This document shows, in pieces, positions 32,871-44,340 of a stretch of 64,000 bases of DNA; the first letter of the stretch is position 1; each line of letters begins with the position of its first letter. The DNA is from Rostratula benghalensis. Taxonomy: Eukaryota; Chordata; Aves; Charadriiformes; Rostratulidae. The notes below the pieces were generated by a model, which was not told the origin of the DNA, ran no database searches, and was given only the letters and a program-made list of their open reading frames with translations. Both the position numbers and the translations under genes were made by a program. Location: contig VXAI01000181.1 in NCBI GenBank assembly GCA_013399305.1, forward strand, positions 891,750 through 955,749, given 5' to 3'.

Positions 32871-35600
32871 AAAGAAATTTACTCACAAACTACAGTCTGA
32901 TCTCTTGTTGATTTAGATGGGGGGGAGCTCAGACAAAACAGAAGTGGGCAAAACGAATTTTGTGTGTTGTTTTTTATTGTTGTTTATAAGAGGCTTCCAG
33001 TTCAGACAGATGGATTACTCTTGTGCTTTTTCACCATTAAAAAACCAGCAAATTAAATAAAATACCCTGGCCTTAAAAGCTGGAACTTGTAAATACGGTC
33101 TTGGATTTATAAAAACAATCTTGTAAGTGTTGGAGTGTGGCTGTTTCTCCTATTCATGGTTCCCATTCAAATGCAGGCAATGGGCTCTGTCAGCACGGTC
33201 ACTAGCTATCAGAGCCTGCTGGATTCAGAGAAACAGACAATTTGTTGTGCTTCTGATCCCAACAGGAACCGCAACCAACATTGGCATAAACAAGGCATCG
33301 CATAGGAGGCTGCTGCCAGGGTTTGTTTTTTGTCAGTGTTGTTGAATGATAGATATTTCCATCCTTTTCTTCTCTCTGAATTGCTTTTCTTTTTCTTTTC
33401 TTTTTTTTAGTGTTAGCATTCTGCATTCTGAGAGGGACTTGACAATTCAGAGTCTGGGTGTATTGTCCCTGTCCATAAAAACAAATAACTTGAGCAGTGC
33501 TGCTGTCCTGTGTGGATTTGCCATGGCAGCTCCTGTGTCTCTGGTTGGGATTTGTGTCAGAGGCAGCACAGTCAGCTGTGACTGCAGCAGCAATTGGCTT
33601 TGCTGGCTCCAGGGTGAATCTGCACTGTGGACAGCGGTAAAGCAGGAGCAGGAACACCAGTGACCAGAACGGAAAGCATTGAGGAGAACATTAGTTTCCC
33701 ACATTTTGTTCTGTGAATTCTCTCTAGGGCTTTTCAACCCAGATGCTTTTTTTTTTTTTTTCTTTTTCTTTTTTCTCCACAGTCAAAGGCATAGTTGTGT
33801 GGATGGGTCTGCGAAGCTTGGTGGCCCTACTGGGTCCCTCTGAATGCCAAACTGAAGGTACATCTAGAGCGTGGGAAGGCATGCCCACACTGATTATTAT
33901 CTTGCCAACAAAATTGATGAAGGGCTGATGACTCAGGTTTTACCATATGTAGCAACCACAGCACTGAGTTGCTGGCTGGTGCTTGGGTCTGGAGGCCGGG
34001 CAGAAACCCGATAACCACATCAGCATGACTTCTGTGCATTTTTGTTTTGCCTCACTTGTTCCCCCTGCACATGTAATTCTGAGGCCTGGCAGTGGGCTCT
34101 TTCACTCTCCCAGGGCCAGCCATATCCATAAACTCTCTGCTTACAGGGGTTCAGTAAAGTACATTTGGTTAAGGTGCCAGGCAGTGTCTGAATATCTCAG
34201 AACTGACTATGTTTGTCTGCACTTAGAAATGTGACCCACCATGACAACAGCCCTTCTGCATGATTTCCCTTGTATGCTACAGCTGAGTATCTCTTGTTGG
34301 GCTGGATGGAGACTGCTTACCCATGTAGGTATTTTTTCCACTTTTTTTGCAGTCATGAGCAGCTGGTAGCATTTTGCATCTGTTTTGCAAGAAGATGCGC
34401 AGAAAATTGGGTCCGTAAGTGGCGTGCAAGAAGGCTGAACCTTTTCAGTGCCATGCATTGTGGTGACAGCATGGGATTTCACAAGCCTCTGTTTGCTTTC
34501 CAGTCTGTCCCAGGGGTTGGCACAAGTGCCTGTGAACAGCCACTTCCTGTCCTGCTCTGCTTTGGCACATGGTGATCAACAGGTGTAATCAAGTGGAAGG
34601 GGGTGGGCAGCACCATTGCTCCCACAAAAGATGACTTCCTGCAGAACAGATGTCATTTGCAGCGTTATGCTGCCTGCCCATCTAAACCCCCTCGGTGGCT
34701 GGCCAAAGACCCGACCAACTTGCAGGCAGGCACAGTGCCTCCCAAACAGATGGGCAGGAGCACAGGCAGGCCAAGGACCACATGTGAATGTGAAATATGT
34801 TGGAGGCGGGCAGTATGAGCAGCCAGGAACGTCACAGCATCTTTCACTCCTAACACCTTCATAATAGTGGCAAGATCAGATCCAGCTTAGAGGTAACTCT
34901 CAGAAACAGAGAGGGGAAGCAATGAGGAGAGAGGTACAGAGCCAGGCAGAGGGGTTACCTGGAAGAAGTGTTTTTAACGATATCATCTCTGCTATGGCAC
35001 AGGAGTATGTATGGAAGAGGCCAGAAAAAATGTTTGTAGCTTAGTGGTATGAATCCTGTTCCTGTAATTTGCTGAGCAAAGTTATTGTCATGAGAAGAGA
35101 TGTGCACATACCTAAGCAGACTTCGACAGAGGACAAGAATGGGATAACTTGACTAGAAAAATCCAGCATTCAAGCTGTTGACAGTTTGCAGCTGTTACAA
35201 TGAATCCACATTCATTTACCCCAACATTTATTGTATAGTTCCAAACACTGAAGTATTTTTCAATTTTAAAAAATGTATTTATAAAAGAAAAAAATCTGGA
35301 ATAAGAACGAGCAATTTACAATCAATAAACAAGGCCAAGAGTGCCTTAAAAATGTTTTAAATGAAATCTCTGGTACATCAAGTAAAAAAGGAAGATGTTC
35401 CAAGAAAGAAGTCCTGCTAGCTATTTTTTTTTGACAGGTTTCACTTTCAAATGGAAGATCATTTTCCATGAACAACCACTGTATGTGTGCTTGTCACATT
35501 TTGATCCACGGTGTTGGCAGAGAACAGCTAACTCTATGAAACTCATTATACGAGTAGGGTCTGTGTACTGTGGGGCGGTGATCACTTGCCAGAACGCTGT
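32871..35600. other. Unique non-coding DNA with polypyrimidine tracts
   Basis: T/C tracts occur at about 33384-33409 and 33747-33780. A T-rich run ending in CAG at about 32866-32868 looks like a splice acceptor, but no exon follows in a readable frame. Open frames up to 151 codons overlap on both strands without domains. A diverged MIR-like stretch may lie near 34895-34965, too weak to call. Confidence 0.4.
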
Positions 35601-35622
35601 GCTACCCTGCTACCAGGGTAGC
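35601..35622. repeat. Perfect 9-bp hairpin
   Basis: GCTACCCTG (35601-35609), loop CTAC, CAGGGTAGC (35614-35622). A partial third copy (gtgctaccagg) follows at about 35631. The stem is too short for a microRNA precursor. Confidence 0.6.
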
Positions 35623-37084
35623 TGTGCCCTGTGCTACCAGGAGGAAGCAATGGGTTGAGTCTTTGGCACTTATATTCCCTCAGGTCTGTGGAGCTGCCCT
35701 GATACGCACTGTTGTAACTGAAGGCAGAATCAGCCCCCCTGGATTTTCACAGGTTTAAATCAAGGCGGCTTTCACCTCTGGATATATATGTGGTCAGCAA
35801 GCACACCAGTGGAAACAAGTGATGGGGGTCATTTGGCTGGATGTTCTTTCATAAGAGATATCAAAATAATGATTTTACATTGACCAGTTATTTTGCTATA
35901 GGTGGTATCGAACTCCTTTGGAAACAAGGATTCACGTTTTTAGGAGAGTATGCCTGTGGGTGGGTAACAATCTGTTTGGGATCTCTACACCACTGGAGCC
36001 GAGGTGCCCCAGCACAGCTGGTGTGGCTGATGTGGAGTAGGTGTGCTGCAGCTGAGTGAGGTGGATGTCTGCAGTTCTACCAGTGAAATGGCATGGAACC
36101 CGTTCCTGTGTGTGTCCTGGGATTTACTTCCCACAAGACAGTACAGTGTACACTAGCTGACTTATCCGTGAACCATGGAAACATTTTGAAAAGGTAAAGC
36201 AGACAGTACACTGAAGAATCATTTGTCACAAGTAATTGCAGGCAGTCAGAAAGAGCAGAGAGAGTATATGAATCATGACGTAAAAACAGTGAAGGGCAGG
36301 CATTTAGTCTGGTCTGTGGCTATAAGTGCAGTGACACAGGTTAGTCCTGGCATGATATACAAATGTTATGTGCAGAGGGACAAGTACAATGAATAAAGAA
36401 TTCCCGTTTTCTCATTATCTCATGCAGCAGAGAGGTTTTTTACTTCACACATAACTCATAACTTTTACTAGGCAGGAGATGGCTACATTGAATTAGTGGG
36501 AACATTTTGTTTCCTGAATTTAAATATTCTCCCTGTGACAATTTATTTCCAGCGTAAAATCCTGGTAGGATGCACAGAGGCAGGGAAATTAGCCCAAACA
36601 GGCATTTCAGGTGGCCAAACCTGGGTTGGGTACAGCCCAGCCACTACCACCAGAGCACCAGTCTGGCAACTAGACTGCTGCTGACAGGCTCTTGGGCATC
36701 AATGACCAGTATAGATTGGGTTTGGCAACTTTCTGGACTATAGGCAGGACAAGAGCTTGCAGTAAGCATCATTAGAAAAATAATAGGGTAAAGAATGAGG
36801 AACAAACAAGATAAAGTACTTTTTTTAAAACTTTTGCTTCACAAATCAGTGTTGCCATTCTGAAATACTGAAAATAATGAAATCCCTATAACCTAGATAA
36901 CCATTTGGATCTAGAATGAAACCTGTCATTCAGAAAGGAAGGTTGAAAAATCATGTGCAACGCTATTGCTTATGAATTTGTTATAAAGGTAGACGGTAGT
37001 GGGAACTTCTGTTCTTGTGTCTGCTTCAGGAATTTATTATTTACGGGCAAACACATGCATGATACATAATAACTTCTAGTTGTT
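35623..37084. other. Unique non-coding DNA
   Basis: No gene, transposon or motif cluster that I can support. Confidence 0.45.
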
Positions 37085-37230
37085 CTGTAATGCTCTTCAC
37101 TTGGACATCTCACAATGATCTGTAAATGTGGGTAGAATTATTAGCTCCTTTTTAGAGGAAGTGGAATTGAGGCCAGCAGTTGTGCAGGAGACATGGATGG
37201 ATTGAGGTGCAAACGTAGCACTTCAGAGCT
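37085..37230 (-). mobile_element. MIR-like SINE fossil
   Basis: 'attattagctcctttttagaggaagtggaattgaggc' aligns with the reverse complement of the MIR core 'attattatccccattttacagatgaggaaactgaggc'. Weaker agreement runs on either side (gatctgtaaatg before; gtgcaggagacatggat after). Confidence 0.5.
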
Positions 37231-40200
37231 CCAGTGCAGAACTGGACAGAAGGTCTTTGAGTATGGGATAAATTCATTTCTCTCACTCTGGTTTTCATGG
37301 ATTGAAATCCATGTTTCCATGGATTGAATGTTCTGATTCACAGTTCTGTTTGGATTTAATCAAAGCCATAGAAATGGTTATTGTTGCTATTTCTCCCCCA
37401 TGAACTTCAGACAGAGTCAATTTTCAGCCTACAATATTTGCATAATCCTGCCAATAACGAAAGTATCTTTAAAGTATCTTTCAACTGTTCCAGCATGATT
37501 CAACAGAACTCACAAGGTTTCACTCTTGAGTTACTGGCACCTAAAATGTGAAGGACTGCAAGCCCTGTCACCCAGCAGTTAACGTGTGCCTGCTTCGGAG
37601 TGGCTCAGGGTAAGCAAGCTATAAAAAATGTGAATTGCTGGCACCATGAGGCAGAAGTTCCTTGCAACTACAGTGTTCTCGAGACATGAAACACTGGAGG
37701 CAGCACCAAACAACTGATTATTACCTTTGGTGAAAGTACTGAAGACACCAAAAGCTCTACTTGTTTTCTTGTCCAAGTGTTTTCTTGAGTGGCTTCATAG
37801 ATTTAGCCACAGATTAGGCTGTAGAACCTGTGTCTCTGTTAACAAAGTGACATTGCAGTTATTTAAGAAATGCAACCCAGCCAAGCCTCCTCTTCCTCCA
37901 CAACCTATCAAAAATAAACTGTACTGGCCAGTGGCAAAAGGAAATTAATAGCTGGGCTTGATACCACAGGTCATAGTGCAGTCCATCAGTTTTCCCTGTT
38001 CAGCTGACAGCCAGTTGTCCCAGTGATTCAAGTAAATGAGTAGCACAAGCTGAAAGTTCTAATTTTCAAGTGAAAATGGGAGAGGAAAAAGTGCTTGGGA
38101 AGTTGAAATATCCTGTTTTGACATTTTCAGAGCAAAAAGTGGAAATTTCAAATGTTGAAATTACTTTTAATTTCAAATATTCAAATTCTGTATTATATTT
38201 GAATGTTGTTAGGAGATAAAAAGGTCAAATTCTAAAAGGCCATGTTAGAATTACTGTTTCAATTTTGCACTGAAACTGTTTCCCATGTTGTACAAATTTT
38301 CCTTCATTGAAAATTTCAGGTTTCATTTCTGATCATAACAAGGACAAATGTTCAAACTTCAAATTCTTTGCTTAGCTCTACCATGAGCCTTTTCTCTTCC
38401 TTTCCTTGGAATGGCTCTCAGCCTGACTCGTGAGAAGCCCAGTGGAAGCAGCTAGCAATTTTTAGGAAACAAACACCATTCTTAAACCAAGCCATGAATT
38501 AGCCTATTTGGAGTTAGACAGCATTGAGGAATGAAAACTTTTTGTTGATGAAGAAAATAATAAGTGAATCCTAACCTTCTTCAAAACAGACAGAAAAAAA
38601 AACCCTCCCCATTTTTCTCAAATCTGTTTTTCTGTACACCTCTGTGTAAAGCCAAAAAAATCAGTCAATGGTCTTTGTAGACATGATTGTGTATTTTTAT
38701 TTTCTAAAGCTAATACTGATAAAACTGAACATCTGCTTTATCCTAATTACCAGGCTTCCATTTCCAGTCTTGAGATTATAGACATCAGTTCTTACTGTTT
38801 CACCTCCTCTCCATTTTGTCTGGAATTGGCTATCATCTCGTCTGTCCTCTCTTCTGAAATGTGTATTTTCCTGGCTGTGATCTTGGCTGTAATTGGGTTT
38901 TTTCTATCTGTTTCTGTATTGGCTTGCTGAGGTGGGGTAAATCTTGGGGCCTGCAAAAGGTGAAAGCTCTGAACTTCAGTGTAACTGAAAACTCACCTTC
39001 ATCTGGGTCCGCAATCTGTATGACATTTTGTAACCCATTTGATTTTTTCTTCTTACCCATCTCTTGTTTCTCCTTTGTTAAGCAGTTGCAGGAGCTACCT
39101 TTGAAGTGAAGGATCAAGCTCAAAATCTTACTGTTTTACAAGTGAAAAGAGAGATTTGGAACGTAATGTCTTTTTCAGCCTTAACAATAACATCACTGCC
39201 AGCAACTCTATAACAAGGACTGTTATACTCCCACTCCTACTTAGTGGCAGAAATTGGTCTGTTTTATGTTCCTGCTCAGACATTTCCATTCGTCTCTGCC
39301 TGGCTTTTAATGGCCCAATCTGTACCACTCTCGTTAGTCAGTGTTTACATTCATGGTCCATTTGGGTGGAACGATTTCTCACCTGAGAATTGCACAGCCC
39401 TTGTTCCGTTAAGGTTTTGTGCACTGATTTGATTTTATGCTGAATCTGGCTATGGGTGGCCTTGTGTTTTAAGGTACGTGTACCTCTAAGAGTTGAGAGC
39501 TGTTGTGACAATCACCAATTTGGCTGGCACATGACAAATGGTACAGGGAGATCCTGTAACATGTCACTGGACTGCAGCCTGCCTATGGAAAGGTCCCTGG
39601 CACCTCTAGTACCATAGGAGGGTAGACTGGTGCACTTTCCCATTCAGGATTGCTTTGGAAAGAGTTCCGTGGGTAGCCCACAGAGTGTACACCATACAAA
39701 TAGATGAAGGTTATTCTGGGTATCAGAAAGTCCCATTTTTGCAGGACTGTAGAAGAAGGTTGGGAAGATAAGTGGAAATACAAAAAAAAGGATGAGAAAG
39801 ACTTTTGAGCTTATTGCAATGTTGGGGTTTTTTTTTTTTGGAGGCTACGCAAGCACTCTTTCCTTTTCAAGCTGTGGAGCTTTTCAGCCTCAGATGAAGC
39901 TGAAGAAATAAGTTGATATTTTTATTGCTAATGAATAGCCCATCAGAGGTGACTTTTGAAAATGATCAGAACACAATGAATTACATTCTCACCAAAGGGT
40001 GGCTGCAACATTCAAGAACTGCAGTAACCGTATCAATTGATCAACTGAGACCATTTTATATCAGTCAAAATCTTAGTGAACAGCTGTTAATTCAAAGTGA
40101 TTTGGTTTGAATTTTGAGTTTTGTTTGGGTTGGGTTTGTTTTTTTAATTGGACTTCTTTTTAATTGCAATTAGTTTAAATTATGTATCTCAGCTGCTAGT

Positions 40201-41140
40201 TTGTTTTAAATTTAATAAGAGTTATTACAGGATAATCAGACACCAAAAGGCTGTTAAGAATGTTTTAAAATTTAACAGTGATACTACATATTGATAAACA
40301 CACTCCTAATAATCAGTTGGTCTTTAATCACACAGTTATCTTGTGAAACTTTCTTAAACCTTATTCAGATATAATGTAAACTGAATCTAACAGGTACTCA
40401 AATATCTTATTACTGTAAAACCGCAATTTTTCTTGCCTAACCACTGCTTACAATTATAGTAATACATAGCTTTTTGGTCTGAGTAATACAATGGCCTGGC
40501 AGAACTTAGGATGAGCAGTACTGCACAGATGTGGTAAAATTGAAGGGTGGAAAAAGTGAGGAAACAGGATGGAAAGGTGGAATTTGCTGGTGAAACTACC
40601 TTTGCTTTCATTTTGCTGACATTTTTCTAGTCATGGCTGCAGATGGGTATTGAATAGCATTAGCATTAGCAGTATTGTAGACTGGGGAACGTTGTACTGT
40701 GTGCCATATTTTATGGATTACTTGCAATTTTGGGGGGAGGGAAAGGGAGAAATAAGACCTAACTTTACTTACTAAGGACCTAAGCTTCAGAGGTTGTAAG
40801 TCCTTTGAGCATCTGTGAGGAAATAACAGGGGTGTCTGCTTGACTCACTGACATATGCAAGGGGAGGCAGAGGAAACAATTCTATGTGGTAAAGATATTT
40901 GGCCTTAAGAAGATGTGTATTGGATGAGATAAGAAACAGATCTGAAGGAAAAGAGGGAAGAAGAGTGAGAAAAGGGAACTGCAACAAATAACTGATGTCT
41001 TGAAAGAAAAATAAACCCACCTCAATGCACATGTGGTTTACCTTGTCCTCTGGCCCCCAGCGGGGTGAATGCTCATCACCTACCAGACCTGTAGCCCAAG
41101 AAGTAACACTTAAGTCTAGCCAGGCTGACCCTCTGCTGTC
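37231..41140. other. Unique AT-rich non-coding DNA
   Basis: Contains an 18-bp inverted repeat CATGGATT-GA-AATCCATG at 37296-37313, with a direct copy of its left arm at 37318. Also contains a GAAATTTCAAAT-type quasi-repetitive block at about 38090-38370 and a T run near 39827-39839. No gene. Confidence 0.45.
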
Positions 41141-41147
41141 TAGAGTG

Positions 41148-41161
41148 CTGCCCCCTGCAGT
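41148..41161 (-). promoter_or_regulatory. CTCF-like core motif
   Basis: On the minus strand ACTGCAGGGGGCAG agrees with the CTCF core CCASYAGRKGGCRS at 12 of 14 positions, including the whole AGGGGGCAG block. CTCF acts as a boundary and loop-anchor protein. Occupancy cannot be judged from sequence. Confidence 0.35.
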
Positions 41162-44100
41162 GTACTGCCAAGGAAATCCACAGTAATTGGATTAATTCAA
41201 TTCATCCCCACTCCACTTACTCTTATTCCTCATTCCAAAGGCTCTTGTCATGTAAAAAAGTTTTAAAAAAAAATTGAGGAAGCAGTACTGGATTCCAGGT
41301 CTGTTGTAGAAGAGCAGCCTCCCTAAGCCAAGTGTTGTATCATATGTATAGGTGTTGGGATACATAGGCCTATTTGGCCTAGATGGCTATAATAGCTATG
41401 TGTGCCAGAAACTAGAAACAGAAGTGAACCTACTGTAGCATCTGTATATCAGGGGATGTTTTCAAGGTAATGCAGAGGCTGCTAGTGTTTGGTGGTCCTG
41501 ATTTTGGTCTGCTTTACCCCACACGTGCTTTGTTAACAGAAGTGTTCTGTTTTATGTGCTGTTTGTGTCTTTTATTTGTGGCGGTAGAATATCACAGATA
41601 GGTGGGAACTTTTCCTAAGCCTTTTCTGAAGTACAGGACTGTATGTCCTTCCAACAGTTACCAAATTCCCAGTCTGAAAGGGATTTCAGTGCAGTAATGG
41701 GGAAGTTGGTCACCACTTAACTGGTCAAAAACCAAAAGATTGCTGGTCTGCAAGTGATAGAAGTCACTGGCACAAGTCATACACTTACTGTTTATTTCTT
41801 TCCATCTTGGCTTCTAGAGCAGTCATGAGCATGTTGTGTCCCACTTTTCCTTTTCTCAAGCATCCTCTGGACAGCTGACCCTCATATGCATGGGCACAAA
41901 GCAGTTTTGAGCCTTTCTAGGAGGACATCCCCCAGTTCTGCCTTTAGACCTTCTGTGCAAGCTTCATTTGTTCTCTCTTGGCTCCAGGCACAACATGGGG
42001 AAGAAAGTGTGTTTCGCATTTCAGTTGCCTACTTTCCTTGTGAACTCTGAAGGACAGACAGCCTGTTACTACATGTATGTTCAGCACTTCCCATGCTTAG
42101 TTCTCTGCTTAGTCATGTCCTGTATGTGGCTTTATAATGCAAATAAATAATAATACTAGCAGGAGAACACTTCTCATTTCAGCAGCCAGTCTGTCCCAAA
42201 CCACGACATCATTTCCAGCTTTATTCCTGTGTTGTCAGTCTGGAGTCGACAGTACCATTATCTTTTCTCATGGCATGGTTCTTCTCTAGTAAAATTATAA
42301 GCTGATAGTGCAGTGAATTTATTGACTTTGTTTGATTTCTGTAAGTGATCGATAGAAGTAAAAGGCAGTCCCATGCAGAGGAGCAAAATCAAGCTCAGAG
42401 CTGTTGTTGATCTACCTCTCTGAGATTTGGTATTATTTTTTCCAGTAAGGGTTTGGATACCAAATGTCAGCTTGTAACCTCTGTGGCTTCAAATGTGAAG
42501 TCCATGAGCAAATTTCTACTGACTTCAGTTAAGAACTTGGAGAATAAGCCCCAGTTATTAGGGAGCTATTGCCATATTTGTGAGAGGCAGCAAGGTACAG
42601 TATGGAATTTCTCAGCCATCAAAGGGGTCACAAAACGCAATCAAGGAGATCTGAAAACTGAAAATGTTATAGTCTGAGGCAAAAACTGTTCTTAGCCTTC
42701 TATTCTCTCATCTTTCATGCTTAACTATTCCCTGTCAGCTTTGTAAAGTACATGCACAAGTACATTACATTGAGTTACTGTTGTTACCCTTGGTAGAGGT
42801 GTAGTATCTTACTGTAATCTCTATGGTAATGTTTTTATGTAACATAAACCTCAACAAGCCAGAATAGGTGTGAATGACTAATCATGTGTGGTTGTCCCTT
42901 TATATTAACTTAACCTTCCAGCCAGCAACACTGTTTGTTGCTGCAACAGAATCTCTTGGGATAGGTTCAAGGCTTTGGTGTATTTTTAAGAATCACTGGA
43001 TGTGAATTTAGATGAATTTGTATAAGTCATCTCAGGGTCAGAAGGACTGCTACTGATGCAACTGATCTGGGTTATGATGTCTGCTTCCTTTGCAGGTTAT
43101 CAGCCTTCAGCTATAACAGCACAAGTGCTGGTGTAATGAGTCATTAACCCAGCTCAGTCAGCAGTGATCCTGCTTCAAAGAACCTTGTCCGAAAAGTCTT
43201 TAAGCTAAGCCAAATCATTTGACAGATCTGGACTAACTAATGGCTACCTGAACAGTTGTGTTGGCTGCTCTAAGGGGGAGATAATCTCCAGTGGGAAGTG
43301 CAGCTGCTTCCTAGATCAGCTACAGCATCACAGTACCTTGATAAGTTACCCTTATAATGAACGTACTTACTCTTCCCTTCTGTACAATGCAAAGAAAATG
43401 ACCTGGTCTCAGGGTGTCACAGGGACTGGCTGGTTAGTATTTATACTGTTCATACATTGCTGCCCGAAGGCTACATTTATTCCAAGCCAAATGTGTTGTT
43501 ATTCCGTAGGCCAGGCTGTTCTTGAAGTGAAGGGATAGCTCACATCCTGTAAGAAGCCCTGTCAAGACATTATGAAGAGGGAGCATTAGAGACAACAAAG
43601 TATTTGTTGCTCTAAAATTGGGACAATCATTGAATGGCAGTGAGGGAAATTTGGAAGGTTTTAGCCTGTTTTAAAAATGAATTTACACGTGACAAATGGT
43701 GACATTCATAAACTGTTGGAGGGGGCCCTAAAATAAAAGAATGGTGGTAGAAAATATGAAGATCAGCCTGGAATTAGATGAGGAGGAAAGATATTAATAG
43801 CAAACCCCTCCCTGAAATGCAGAGAAGTAATAAAAGAACTCCAAGAACGTTCCTATTGGTGGATTATTATTTTTTTTTCCTATGACCCTTCTTAGAACAT
43901 CTCATTTAGTTCTGCTGCTTTACAAAACAGCAGGAAAAAGGGCAAAGCTCTCTGGAGCAAAGCCTCACAGCTGAAGGTAAAGTCCCTCTGCCTGCAGAGG
44001 AGTTCCTTTGGGGCACACTCAGCTTTGAATCTCTTTAGCTTTGTATCAAAAGCACATTTCCTCCACGGTTCTGCAAGACTGTAAATACAGAGGCTACTCA

Positions 44101-44256
44101 GTGCTTGGGCAGTGACCTCCAAAACAAGGCATAGAGCGGTTCTGCTCTGAGATTATTATGGAGATCAAGAAGTGAGTCTTGGGAGAAATTTATTGGATTT
44201 TCTGCCTCCTTCTGCATCTTTATTTACAAAATAATCATTATGAAGACCGTCAGTTT
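41162..44256. other. Unique non-coding DNA
   Basis: A weak old-repeat relic may lie at about 42495-42555 ('agtccatgagcaaatttctactgacttcagtt', resembling the 'cattgacttcaatggga' words of ancient sauropsid repeats). No gene, no array. Confidence 0.4.
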
Positions 44257-44340
44257 TATATACATAGACATATATGTGTGTGCATACATGTAAATGCATT
44301 TTGATATATATATATATATGTACACATACATATAAAACCC
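44257..44340. repeat. AT/GT alternating low-complexity region with (AT)8
   Basis: A pure AT run at 44304-44319 lies inside a longer region rich in TATA, TGTG and CATA steps. Unstable, probably polymorphic low-complexity DNA. Confidence 0.85.

Noticed and set aside
34895..34965. Possible minus-strand MIR ('gaaacagagaggggaagcaatgagg')
   Set aside because: Similarity is limited to a purine-rich stretch that also arises by chance.
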